A DNA stretch of 64,000 nucleotides from assembly GCA_030144725.1 (NCBI GenBank), contig JASKMD010000016.1, positions 1,856,753 through 1,920,752 of the forward strand, given 5' to 3'. Origin of the DNA: Haematococcus lacustris (taxonomy: Eukaryota > Chlorophyta > Chlorophyceae > Chlamydomonadales > Haematococcaceae). This document shows, one piece after another, positions 21,707 to 31,813 of this stretch (the first letter of the stretch is position 1; the number at the start of each line of letters is the position of its first letter). A program made the position numbers and the translations under genes. Below the pieces are notes generated by a model. That model saw only the letters and a list, made by a program, of their open reading frames with translations, did not search any database and was not told the origin of the DNA.

Positions 21707-22819
21707 GAGCCTCTCACCCACAGCCTGCTGGCAGACCCCTCCTACGGCCTCAGCACGTGGGTCATCACCGACCCCACCGCCCCCCCCTCGCGAGGCATTA
21801 GCCCGCGGCTGCAAGCTCACGTGGCGGCACTGGCTGAGCTCAAGCTGTTCCGTGCGGTGCCCCCCGCTAGCCAGTCCTTCTTCTCAGTGCTGGCGGAGCA
21901 GCTGTGGTACAACGCACAAGTCCGCATGAACCCAGAAGCAAGGGAGGCAGCAGCCGAGCAGGGTTGGACCCACGTCCGCCACGTGAGGGAGGCCCTCCAC
22001 AGCCCCCAGCTGGAGGGGGAGGCCCGATGGGCTGCCGACCTGGTCAGGGCTTGCCTCCCCGAGCCCTGGCAGGGCATGGTGGACCGCCTGCAGCCTCCTC
22101 AGCCGGAGTGGGAGTGCCTGAGGGTTGGGCCAGGGGTGGGGTTTGTGATGCGGCGCACCCCCCTGCTCCAGTCCTCCCACTGGGTGGGCCCCAACGGCCG
22201 CCTCTACCCCCTAGACCCCACAGGGCAGGGGCCCCTAGGGGCTTTCTGGGCGGAGGGAGGGGCGGCCTGGGAGCCAGCTGCGGTGGCCCGACTCAACAAG
22301 CCCAGCTACAGGCTGACCCCGGGGGAGCGGGCCACCCACCTCCGCCCTCTACCCGCCCAGCGTCACGTGGCGCAGGAGCAGGCTCAGGGGCAGGAACAAG
22401 GAGGAGCCAGGGGGGTGGGCAGGGGAGGGGGGCGGGCAAGGGGGCCTGGCGGGGGCAAGGGGCGAGGGCGTGGAGGAGGTGGAGGGCGTAGGGGCGCAGG
22501 AGGCGGGGCGGGAGGGCATGCTGCCGACCCAGCTGACGAGGGGCCTGGCACCTGGCATAAAGAGGAGTGGCTCTTGGGCCCTTGGGCTCACCTGCAGCTG
22601 GACTTCTCTGTCAAGCATGCCAGGGTGCGCCTCAGGTGTGGGGCATGGGCACCACCACCCTGCTGGACTTCTCTGTCAAGCATGCCAGGGTGCGCCTCCA
22701 CCAGCTCCAGCGCGTCAGTGCCGACCCCCTCTACCCACCCAGTGGGGGCTTGTGGCCTGCGCTGTGGGGTGGGCGCCCCCCCGGGCAGCGGGCGAACCGG
22801 AGGTGGCAGCGGTGGCTGA
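21707..22819 (+). pseudogene. ORF2 thumb and Gly/Arg region
   Basis: Open from about 21821 to TGA 22817-22819. Unlike copies 0-5, it keeps the base that makes AVPPASQSFFSVLAE continuous, as in copies 10-13. Gly/Arg run at about 22410-22520. The 65-bp duplication (LDFSVKHARVRL block) shifts the frame before the linker. Confidence 0.76.
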
Positions 22820-23588
22820 TGGAGCCCTGAGAGAGCTGGAGCTTAAGTGGGAGGCTAGCGCGCAGCAGGTGGCAGGCCAGGGGGCAGCGGGGGAGCGGGA
22901 GCAGCAGGGCAAGGATGTGGAGGAGCGGCTCCCCGAGGAGGTGCAGGGCAGCCAACCGCCTCGCTGGCTTGACACCTCCGACAGGGCGCACCAGCGACCC
23001 TCGCCGCAGATGAGGGCGGCCCAGCAGGCTGAGCGGCAGCTGGAGGCCCAGCAGCGGCGTGGGGGCAGGCAGCTAGCTGCTCAGCCCGCTCCCCGGGCCG
23101 ACACCGTGGACCAGCTGGCTGTGGGTGATCAGGCGGGCCGGCCGTGTGCGAAGGTGTGGAAGGAGCTGCTAGACCCCACCCTCCGTCGGGAGCATGTCAT
23201 CGTGGCCTGGCGAGTGCTTCACGCCAGCCTCATGGTGGCGCCATGCTGCTCCTCAGTGGGCGCCCCACCCGCGGCGAGGACCCCCCCTTCCAGCCCCACT
23301 GACAGCCTACTGTGGCTGCGGCTGCGCGTGGCCTACCTGGGCGCAGTTTGGCGCCTCCGCAGCTCAGGAGCCGCTACAGCCCTACAGCCACAGCAGGTGG
23401 CGAGGCGGGTCGTGGAGGAGATCATCTCCACCCTCACCACGGCCGTCAAGCGTGACTGGCATCGGGTGGGGAGGGACATCCGCGTGTGCCTCTGCGTCGC
23501 TGTGCCCTCCACTTGGTTCAAGGGCAAGGACCCGGAGCTGGACGCTGCCCACTTCGATCAGCTGTGGCCCGAGGCGTCGGGGGGCTAG
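22785..23588 (+). pseudogene. ORF2 linker and C-terminus, zinc finger deleted
   Basis: Reads ELELKWEAS, QPPRWLDT, KVWKELLDPTLRREH, then at 23238/23239 loses 187 bp relative to copy 8, including all four zinc ligands. The loss is not a multiple of three, but one extra A near 23300 (CCCCACTGACAG) restores the frame. WLRLRVAYL, VKRDWHRVG and AHFDQLWPEASGG follow to TAG 23586-23588. Past that TAG the frame stays open for 64 codons to TGA 23781-23783. Confidence 0.78.
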
Positions 23589-24085
23589 TTTGCCAAGCAG
23601 CCTAGGAGGGAGCGGAGGGGAGGGCAGGAGGGGGCAGAGGGGAGGGTTGGGGCAGGAGGAGTGGAGGAGGAGAGGGCAGCAGGGAGGCCTAGGCTTGGGG
23701 AGGGCAGGGCGCAGGGGGGGGGAGAGCTAGTGGTTCGCCTCTCCTTGCAGTGGCCTGTCCCCTTCCCCGTCGAGCCAGCCTGAGCTGTAGGTTTGCTGGT
23801 GGGGGCTTAGTGCGTTCAGGTCGTGTGGCTGGGCTTAGACTCGTGTGAGTAGTATTGTGAGGAGGGGCTGGGGAGGTGTGTAGAGCTAGGGTGGAGGGCG
23901 TTGGTGTGGGGGGGTGTCTTGACGTTGTCCTAGGGAGGGGTTTTCCTTGGGGTGTGTGGACCTTTGCTTGGGGTGTGTGGACCGCTGTTTTCGGGGTGGG
24001 GTGCTTGGGACTCGTGTATGGGGGACCCTTGTTTGTTGTAGTCTTCTCTTTTCTTCTTTTCTTTAGTCTCTCTCTCTCTCTTGTA
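23589..24085 (+). repeat. Type 1 3' region (ORF2 tail plus short 3' UTR)
   Basis: Starts with FAKQPRRERRGG in frame after the TAG, TGA 23781-23783, then about 300 bp of GT-rich UTR with tandem GTGTGGACC units, a long pyrimidine tract and TTTAG, and TGTAATGCTCCTC. It flows into the next ORF1 ATG without poly(A). Same segment at 28552-29048, 34645-35141, 40738-41234, 50339-50821 and 55707-56189. Confidence 0.82.
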
Positions 24086-25003
24086 ATGCTCCTCTCCGTC
24101 ATGATAGCGGCCCCCACCGCCCCTTGCCGCACGGAGGTCACGAGGCCTAACGCAGTTGCCCATCTCCCAGCCCAGGAGCTTGGTCCCTCTACCGGGCTGG
24201 GCACCCGGCTCGGCACGGTGCGGGTTGGGTCCTGTGAGCTGCAGGGTAGTCAGCCTCCCCGCTGGCTTGACACCGCCGCGAGGGCACCTCCGCGCCCCTC
24301 CCCGGATGACAGGAGGGCTAGGCGGGAGGAGCGGCAGCGGGTGGCTCAGTGTAGGTCGAGGCGAGGCAACCCGCAGCCAGCTACCCAGCCAGCCAGAGGG
24401 GGGCCTAGCCGGCGCCGGTATGGCATTCCCTCTTCCGGTTCCAGCTCTGAGGAGTGGGAGGCTCGGCGTGCAGGGCACCAGCAAGCCGGCAGGCAGCGTG
24501 TTGAGCAGCTTGGCCATGGGTCCCCACACATGCGGCGCTACGGTTTGCTGAGCCCCTCTGCTAGCCTGGCCAGCTCGTTGGGGGCCTCCTGTGATAGCCC
24601 TGTAGTTGAGTCAGCAGGGCCCCGGGAGGGGAGGTTGAAGGTGCCTAAGCGGCAGCAGCCCGAGCAGGCAGCTCAGCTTGGGGAGGAGGTCGAGCAGCTC
24701 GGTCCTCTGACCCTGCGTCCCCCTCTGGCCATCTATTCACGAGAGCCTCGGGTCTGCCTGCGCCGCCCGGGAGCCAAGTCGGCATGCATTGAGGCCACCC
24801 CGCCCCCCCCCCCCCCGGCCCTCCTCCTTTGCCAGGTCCGCCTCCCCTTCCCAGCTCACCCACCCTCCTCCACACACGCGCAGCCCACGCGGGGGCAAGC
24901 CAGGACTAGCCATGCAGCGCCCAGGTGTGGCCGCCAGGTTCTTGGCAGTCACCCTCAACGTGCAGGGCCTTGCCCAGCCGCACAAACTGCAGGCCCTGCT
25001 TGA
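24086..25003 (+). CDS. LINE ORF1 protein, about 305 aa
   Basis: ATG 24086 lies in the tail sequence GTAATGCTCCTC; a second in-frame ATG (24101) opens MIAAPTAPC and may be the native start. The body is Arg/Gln/Ser/Pro-rich with QGSQPPRWLDT near residue 55 and PHMRRYGLL centrally. The frame crosses a poly-C tract (about 24804-24816, coding Pro) and overlaps the EN start, ending at TGA 25001-25003. No RRM, coiled coil or zinc knuckle is recognised. Likely an RNA-binding ORF1p, inferred from charge and position. Chosen as CDS because the frame is intact. Confidence 0.55.
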   Translation: MLLSVMIAAPTAPCRTEVTRPNAVAHLPAQELGPSTGLGTRLGTVRVGSCELQGSQPPRWLDTAARAPPRPSPDDRRARREERQRVAQCRSRRGNPQPATQPARGGPSRRRYGIPSSGSSSEEWEARRAGHQQAGRQRVEQLGHGSPHMRRYGLLSPSASLASSLGASCDSPVVESAGPREGRLKVPKRQQPEQAAQLGEEVEQLGPLTLRPPLAIYSREPRVCLRRPGAKSACIEATPPPPPPALLLCQVRLPFPAHPPSSTHAQPTRGQARTSHAAPRCGRQVLGSHPQRAGPCPAAQTAGPA

Positions 25004-25808
25004 CTGGGCCGCTGACAGCCCGGCGCAAGTGGTATTCCTTCAAGAGTGCCATAGGGCGGACAGCGTGTGGCAGTGGGCAGAAGCCCACTCGGGGGCCAAG
25101 CCCGCATAGCGGGGGCAGTGGTTTTACACCCCTGGCACCGGCAGCTCCCAAGGCTGTCTGCTTTTGGTCAAGCCCTCCACCATCCTCCAGGGGTGCACCC
25201 AGGTGCAGCTGCAGGCAGAGGGGGCCCAGGGGCGGGTGCTGCGGGTAGACGGGGAGCTCGCAGGCAGGCCGGTGTCCCTAGTGTGCGTGTACGCCCCGGC
25301 GCAGCAGGCAGAGCGGCCAACGTTCTACGCAGAGTGCCTCCACGCTTGCCTGCCGCCAGCCGCCGACCGCATCCTCCTCCTCATGGGGGGCGACTTCAAC
25401 TGCATCCTAGCCCCCGTGGACAGAGTGGGCATCCCGCAGGGCTCGCAGCATGGGGAGGCCTGGGTGGGCAGCCGGGGCCAAGGGGCGGAGCAGCTGCAGC
25501 AGCTGGTGGGTGAGCGGGGGTTGGTGGACCCATGGCGCCATCTGCACCCCTCCAAGAGAGACCTCACCCACTTCAGCAAGCGTTGGCAGACGGGTGCGCG
25601 CCTCGACCGGTGGTACATCTCGGAGGAGCTGGTGCAGTGGCACATGGACAGCGCCATCCAGGGGGTGCTGCCAGTGCCCACAGACCACAGGCCCGTGTCA
25701 GTGGCAGTGTGCCCCCCCGACCTGCCTCTCACCGTCCCCGCTCCATGGCAGCTGCACCCCGCCCACCTCGACACCCTGACCTGCTGGACTGCCTCAAGGA
25801 CTTCCTAA
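24912..25808 (+). pseudogene. ORF2 endonuclease domain with in-frame TAG
   Basis: TAG 25107-25109, preceded by GCA instead of GCG (shared only with copy 8), so the stop persists across a neighbouring synonymous change. YAP, GGDFN, ARLDRWYIS and TDHRPV intact; TAA 25806-25808. Confidence 0.88.
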
Positions 25809-26671
25809 AGGCGGAGGCCCTACACCACGAGGCTGCGAGTCAGCTGGGGCTGCCTAGGGATGGGCACAGGGCCAGGTGGGCCCGCATCAAGCAGGGCATG
25901 GCCATGCGTGCCCAGCACTTCCTGCGGGCCCAGCGCCGCGCGCAGCGTGACCTGCAGCAGCGCAGGGAGAAGGCGGCAGCAGTGGCCAGGGCTCGCCTCG
26001 TGCGGCAGCTGGTGCGGGTGGAGCGAGAGGGGGAGGCAGAGGTGCAGGCGGCGCAGCACCTGGGAGAGGCCGCAGCCCTGGCGGGTGTGGGGGCGAGGGA
26101 GCAGGGGGCCCAGCAGTCCCTGCTGGCCAGCGCAGTCCTCGACCGGTACTACGGCGACCGCTCCTCCTTCTACTTCTACCATCGCGACCAGCCCGCGCAC
26201 ACCCCCACCCTCATCTCCTCTCTCCAGCTCCCCGGCCAGCCAGGTCAGCCAGCAGACCTTACCACACCGTCCGGGGTGAAGGCAGCGTGCAGGGCTTTCC
26301 AGCAGCACTACTCAGCCGCCAAGCCAACCGGAGTCTGCGCAGCCAAGCCGGTGGACACAGCTGCGCGCGCCACGCTGCTCGGCAGCCTCACCTTCCACCT
26401 CACCCCCACCCAGGCCAGGGTTGCCGAGGGCCCCAATGGCAGCCCTATGCTGTCAGAAGAGGAGCTGGGCTGGGCTCAGAAGGGCTGCGCGCACAGCAAG
26501 GCCCCGGGGCTAGATGGGCTGCCCATGGAGGTCTATGACCGGCTGTGGGTGGAGCTGGGGCGGCCGCTGCGGGCCATGTTGCAAGAGGGCCCTGGCAGAC
26601 ACTGCTGACCCTACCCCTCTGGCTGAGTTCCTGACAGGCATCATCACCCTCGTGCCCAAGGCTGGCAAGCC
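25778..26671 (+). pseudogene. ORF2 linker and RT N-terminal region
   Basis: Open to TGA 26606-26608. Private changes Y to C (GVCAAKP) and Q to K (AQKGCAHSK). First RT block present, then the shared frame shift and RT-core scar near 26672. Confidence 0.8.
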
Positions 26672-27783
26672 GAGCCTCTCACCCACAGCCTGCTGGCAGA
26701 CCCCTCCTACGGCCTCAGCACGTGGGTCATCACCGACCCCACCGCCCCCCCCTCGCGAGGCATCAGCCCGCGGCTGCAAGCTCACGTGGCGGCACTGGCT
26801 GAGCTCAAGCTGTTCCGTGCGGTGACCCCGCTGGCCAATCCTTCTTCTCGGTGCTGGCGGAGCCGCTGTGGTACAACGCGCAAGTCCGCATGAACCCAGC
26901 AGCAAGGGAGGCAGCAGCTGAGCAGGGGTGGACCCACGTCCGCCACGTGAGGGAGGCCCTCCACAGCCCCCAGCTAGAGGGGGAGGCCCGATGGGCTGCG
27001 GATCTGGTCCGGGCTTGCCGCCCCGAGCCCTGGCAGGGCATGGTGGACCGCTTGCAGCCTCCACAGCCGGAGTGGGAGTGCCTGAGGGTTGGGCCAGGGG
27101 TGGGGTTTGTGATGCGGCGCACCCCCCTGCTCCAGTCCTCCCACTGGGTGGGCCCCAACGGCCGCCTCTACCCCCTAGACCCCACAGGGCAGGGGCCCCT
27201 AGGGGCTTTCTGGGCGGAGGGAGGGGCGGCCTGGGAGCCAGCTGCGGTGGCCCGACTCAACAAGCCCAGCTACAGGCTGACCCCGGGGAAGCGGGCCACC
27301 CACCTCCGCCCTCTACCCGCCCAGCGTCACGTGGCGCAGGAGCAGGCTCAGGGGCAGGAACAAGGAGGAGCCAGGGGGGTGGGCAGGGGAGGGGGGCGGG
27401 CAAGGGGGCCAGGCGGGGGCAAGGGGCGAGGGCGTGGAGGAGGTGGAGGGCGTAGGGGCGCAGGAGGCGGGGCGGGATGGCATGCTGCCGACCCAGCTGA
27501 CGAGGGGCCTGGCACCTGGCATAAAGAGGAGTGGCTCTTGGGCCCTTGGGCTCACCTGCAGCTGGACTTCTCTGTCAAGCATGCCAGGGTGCGCCTCAGG
27601 TGTGGGGCATGGGCACCACCACCCTGCTGGACTTCTCTGTCAAGCATGCCAAGGTGCGCCTCCACCAGCTCCAGCGCGTCAGTGCCGACCCCCTCTACCC
27701 ACCCAGTGGGGGCTTGTGGCCTGCGCTGTGGGGTGGGCGCCCCCCCGGGCAGCGGGCGAACCGGAGGTGGCAGCGGTGGCTGA
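26672..27783 (+). pseudogene. ORF2 thumb and Gly/Arg region
   Basis: Open part 26851-27783. One base is missing in the PPASQS stretch (as in copies 0-5, 8 and 9). Gly/Arg run at about 27380-27485, then the 65-bp duplication that pushes the frame off. Confidence 0.75.
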
Positions 27784-28551
27784 TGGAGCCCTGAGAGAGC
27801 TGGAGCTTAAGTGGGAGGCTAGCGCGCAGCAGGTGGCAGGCCAGGGGGCAGCGGGGGAGCGGGAGCAGCAGGGCAAGGATGTGGAGGAGCGGCTCCCCGA
27901 GGAGGTGCAGGGCAGCCAACCGCCTCGCTGGCTTGACACCTCCGACAGGGCGCACCAGCGACCCTCGCCGCAGATGAGGGCGGCCCAGCAGGCTGAGCGG
28001 CAGCTGGAGGCCCAGCAGCGGCGTGGGGGCAGGCAGCTAGCTGCTCAGCCCGCTCCCCGGGCCGACACCGTGGACCAGCTGGCTGTGGGTGATCAGGCGG
28101 GCCAGCCGTGTGCGAAGGTGTGGAAGGAGCTGCTAGACCCCACCCTCCGTCGGGAGCATGTCATCGTGGCCTGGCGAGTGCTTCACGCCAGCCTCATGGT
28201 GGCGCCATGCTGCTCCTCAGTGGGCGCCCCACCCGCGGCGAGGACCCCCCCTTCCAGCCCCCTGACAGCCTACTGTGGCTGCGGCTGCGCGTGGCCTACC
28301 TGGGCGCAGTTTGGCGCCTCCGCAGCTCAGGAGCCGCTACAGCCCTACAGCCACAGCAGGTGGCGAGGCGGGTCGTGGAGGAGATCATCTCCACCCTCAC
28401 CACGGCCGTCAAGCGTGACTGGCATCGGGTGGGGAGGGACATCCGCGTGTGCCTCTGCGTCGCTGTGCCCTCCACTTGGTTCAAGGGCAAGGACCCGGAG
28501 CTGGACGCTGCCCACTTCGATCAGCTGTGGCCCGAGGCGTCGGGGGGCTAG
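27749..28551 (+). pseudogene. ORF2 linker and C-terminus, zinc finger deleted, frame broken
   Basis: Same 187-bp deletion as copy 6 (joint near 28202) but without the compensating base, so the sequence after the joint reads out of frame. The correct C-terminal frame (LWLRLRVAYL to LWPEASGG) is recovered only downstream and ends at TAG 28549-28551. Confidence 0.78.
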
Positions 28552-29048
28552 TTTGCCAAGCAGCCTAGGAGGGAGCGGAGGGGAGGGCAGGAGGGGGCAG
28601 AGGGGAGGGTTGGGGCAGGAGGAGTGGAGGAGGAGAGGGCAGCAGGGAGGCCTAGGCTTGGGGAGGGCAGGGCGCAGGGGGGGGGAGAGCTAGTGGTTCG
28701 CCTCTCCTTGCAGTGGCCTGTCCCCTTCCCCGTCGAGCCAGCCTGAGCTGTAGGTTTGCTGGTGGGGGCTTAGTGCGTTCAGGTCGTGTGGCTGGGCTTA
28801 GACTCGTGTGAGTAGTATTGTGAGGAGGGGCTGGGGAGGTGTGTAGAGCTAGGGTGGAGGGCGTTGGTGTGGGGGGGTGTCTTGACGTTGTCCTAGGGAG
28901 GGGTTTTCCTTGGGGTGTGTGGACCTTTGCTTGGGGTGTGTGGACCGCTGTTTTCGGGGTGGGGTGCTTGGGACTCGTGTATGGGGGACCCTTGTTTGTT
29001 GTAGTCTTCTCTTTTCTTCTTTTCTTTAGTCTCTCTCTCTCTCTTGTA
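28552..29048 (+). repeat. Type 1 3' region
   Basis: Near-identical to 23589-24085 and again continuous with the following ORF1 ATG, without poly(A). Confidence 0.82.
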
Positions 29049-29966
29049 ATGCTCCTCTCCGTCATGATAGCGGCCCCCACCGCCCCTTGCCGCACGGAGG
29101 TCACGAGGCCTAACGCAGTTGCCCATCTCCCAGCCCAGGAGCTTGGTCCCTCTACCGGGCTGGGCACCCGGCTCGGCACGGTGCGGGTTGGGTCCTGTGA
29201 GCTGCAGTGTAGTCAGCCTCCCCGCTGGCTTGACACCGCCGCGAGGGCACCTCCGCGCCCCTCCCCGGATGACAGGAGGGCTAGGCGGGAGGAGCGGCAG
29301 CGGGTGGCTCAGTGTAGGTCGAGGCGAGGCAACCCGCAGCCAGCTACCCAGCCAGCCAGAGGGGGGCCTAGCCGGCGCCGGTATGGCATTCCCTCTTCCG
29401 GTTCCAGCTCTGAGGAGTGGGAGGCTCGGCGTGCAGGGCACCAGCAAGCCGGCAGGCAGCGTGTTGAGCAGCTTGGCCATGGGTCCCCACACATGCGGCG
29501 CTACGGTTTGCTGAGCCCCTCTGCTAGCCTGGCCAGCTCGCTGGGGGCCTCCTGTGATAGCCCTGTAGTTGAGTCAGCAGGGCCCCGGGAGGGGAGGTTG
29601 AAGGTGCCTAAGCGGCAGCAGCCCGAGCAGGCAGCTCAGCTTGGGGAGGAGGTCGAGCAGCTCGGTCCTCTGACCCTGCGTCCCCCTCTGGCCATCTATT
29701 CACGAGAGCCTCGGGTCTGCCTGCGCCGCCCGGGAGCCAAGTCGGCATGCATTGAGGCCACCCCGCCCCCCCCCCCCCCGGCCCTCCTCCTTTGCCAGGT
29801 CCGCCTCCCCTTCCCAGCTCACCCACCCTCCTCCACACACGCGCAGCCCACGCGGGGGCAAGCCAGGACTAGCCATGCAGCGCCCAGGTGTGGCCGCCAA
29901 GTTCTTAACAGTCACCCTCAACGTGCAGGGCCTTGCCCAGCCGCACAAACTGCAGGCCCTGCTTGA
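29049..29966 (+). CDS. LINE ORF1 protein, about 305 aa
   Basis: ATG 29049 (or 29064), TGA 29964-29966. Near-identical to the copy 7 ORF1. Overlaps the EN start at 29875 in a different frame, so ORF1 and ORF2 overlap by about 90 bp. Confidence 0.55.
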   Translation: MLLSVMIAAPTAPCRTEVTRPNAVAHLPAQELGPSTGLGTRLGTVRVGSCELQCSQPPRWLDTAARAPPRPSPDDRRARREERQRVAQCRSRRGNPQPATQPARGGPSRRRYGIPSSGSSSEEWEARRAGHQQAGRQRVEQLGHGSPHMRRYGLLSPSASLASSLGASCDSPVVESAGPREGRLKVPKRQQPEQAAQLGEEVEQLGPLTLRPPLAIYSREPRVCLRRPGAKSACIEATPPPPPPALLLCQVRLPFPAHPPSSTHAQPTRGQARTSHAAPRCGRQVLNSHPQRAGPCPAAQTAGPA

Positions 29967-30771
29967 CTGGGCCGCTGACAGCCCGGCGCAAGTGGTATTC
30001 CTTCAAGAGTGCCATAGGGCGGACAACGTGTGGCAGTGGGCAGAAGCCCACTCGGGGGCCAAGCCCGCATAGCGGGGGCAGTGGTTTTACACCCCTGGCA
30101 CCGGCAGCTCCCAAGGCTGTCTGCTTTTGGTCAAGCCCTCCACCATCCTCCAGGGGTGCACCCAGGTGCAGCTGCAGGCAGAGGGGGCCCAGGGGCGGGT
30201 GCTGCGGGTAGACGGGGAGCTCGCAGGCAGGCCGGTGTCCCTAGTGTGCGTGTACGCCCCGGCGCAGCAGGCAGAGCGGCCAACGTTCTACGCAGAGTGC
30301 CTCCACGCTTGCCTGCCGCCAGCCGCCGACCGCATCCTCCTCCTCATGGGGGGCGACTTCAACTGCATCCTAGCCCCCGTGGACAGAGTGGGCATCCCGC
30401 AGGGCTCGCAGCATGGGGAGGCCTGGGTGGGCAGCCGGGGCCAAGGGGCGGAGCAGCTGCAGCAGCTGGTGGGTGAGCGGGGGTTGGTGGACCCATGGCG
30501 CCATCTGCACCCCTCCAAGAGAGACCTCACCCACTTCAGCAAGCGTTGGCAGACGGGTGCGCGCTTCGACCGGTGGTACATCTCGGAGGAGCTGGTGCAG
30601 TGGCACATGGACAGCGCCATCCAGGGGGTGCTGCCAGTGCCCACAGACCACAGGCCCGTGTCAGTGGCAGTGTGCCCCCCCGACCTGCCTCTCACCGTCC
30701 CCGCTCCATGGCAGCTGCACCCCGCCCACCTCGACACCCTGACCTGCTGGACTGCCTCAAGGACTTCCTAA
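29875..30771 (+). pseudogene. ORF2 endonuclease domain with in-frame TAG
   Basis: TAG 30070-30072 with the GCA neighbour codon shared with copy 7. Private changes AKFLTVTLN near the start and ARFDRWY in the C-terminal motif (the latter shared with copies 9 and 10). TAA 30769-30771. Confidence 0.87.
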
Positions 30772-31634
30772 AGGCGGAGGCCCTACACCACGAGGCTGCG
30801 AGTCAGCTGGGGCTGCCTAGGGATGGGCACAGGGCCAGGTGGGCCCGCATCAAGCAGGGCATGGCCATGCGTGCCCAGCACTTCCTGCGGGCCCAGCGCC
30901 GCGCGCAGCGTGACCTGCAGCAGCGCAGGGAGAAGGCGGCAGCAGTGGCCAGGGCTCGCCTCGTGCGGCAGCTGGTGCGGGTGGAGCGAGAGGGGGAGGC
31001 AGAGGTGCAGGCGGCGCAGCACCTGGGAGAGGCCGCAGCCCTGGCGGGTGTGGGGGCGAGGGAGCAGGGGGCCCAGCAGTCCCTGCTGGCCAGCGCAGTC
31101 CTCGACCGGTACTACGGCGACCGCTCCTCCTTCTACTTCTACCATCGCGACCAGCCCGCGCACACCCCCACCCTCATCTCCTCTCTCCAGCTCCCCGGCC
31201 AGCCAGGTCAGCCAGCAGACCTTACCACACCGTCCGGGGTGAAGGCAGCGTGCAGGGCTTTCCAGCAGCACTACTCAGCCGCCAAGCCAACCGGAGTCTA
31301 CGCAGCCAAGCCGGTGGACACAGCTGCGCGCGCCACGCTGCTCGGCAGCCTCACCTTCCACCTCACCCCCACCCAGGCCAGGGTTGCCGAGGGCCCCAAT
31401 GGCAGCCCTATGCTGTCAGAAGAGGAGCTGGGCTGGGCTCAGCAGGGCTGCGCGCACAGCAAGGCCCCGGGGCTAGATGGGCTGCCCATGGAGGTCTATG
31501 ACCGGCTGTGGGTGGAGCTGGGGCGGCCGCTGCGGGCCATGTTGCAAGAGGGCCCTGGCAGACACTGCTGACCCTACCCCTCTGGCTGAGTTCCTGACAG
31601 GCATCATCACCCTCGTGCCCAAGGCTGGCAAGCC
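30741..31634 (+). pseudogene. ORF2 linker and RT N-terminal region
   Basis: Open to TGA 31569-31571; GLDGLPMEVY present. Carries the AEGPNGS variant shared by copies 7-10. RT-core scar near 31635. Confidence 0.8.
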
Positions 31635-31813
31635 GAGCCTCTCACCCACAGCCTGCTGGCAGACCCCTCCTACGGCCTCAGCACGTGGGTCATCACCGAC
31701 CCCACCGCCCCCCCCTCGCGAGGCATCAGCCCGCGGCTGCAAGCTCACGTGGCGGCACTGGCTGAGCTCAAGCTGTTCCGTGCGGTGACCCCGCTGGCCA
31801 ATCCTTCTTCTCG

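Larger units (their letters stand above)
19155..24085 (+). mobile_element. LINE copy 6
   Basis: First copy from the left that keeps the end of ORF2 and a 3' UTR. ORF1 to 19830, EN 19949-20843, RT N-terminal region, RT-core scar near 21707, thumb, linker, C-terminus with the zinc finger deleted at 23238/23239, TAG 23586-23588, type 1 3' region to 24085. Directly abuts copy 7 with no poly(A). Confidence 0.84.
24086..29048 (+). mobile_element. LINE copy 7
   Basis: Complete ORF1 with ATG, EN, RT N-terminal region, RT-core scar near 26672, thumb, linker, zinc-finger deletion near 28202, TAG 28549-28551 and type 1 3' region. Repeats copy 6 at a shift of 4963 to 4965 bp from the EN domain onward. 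Confidence 0.84.
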
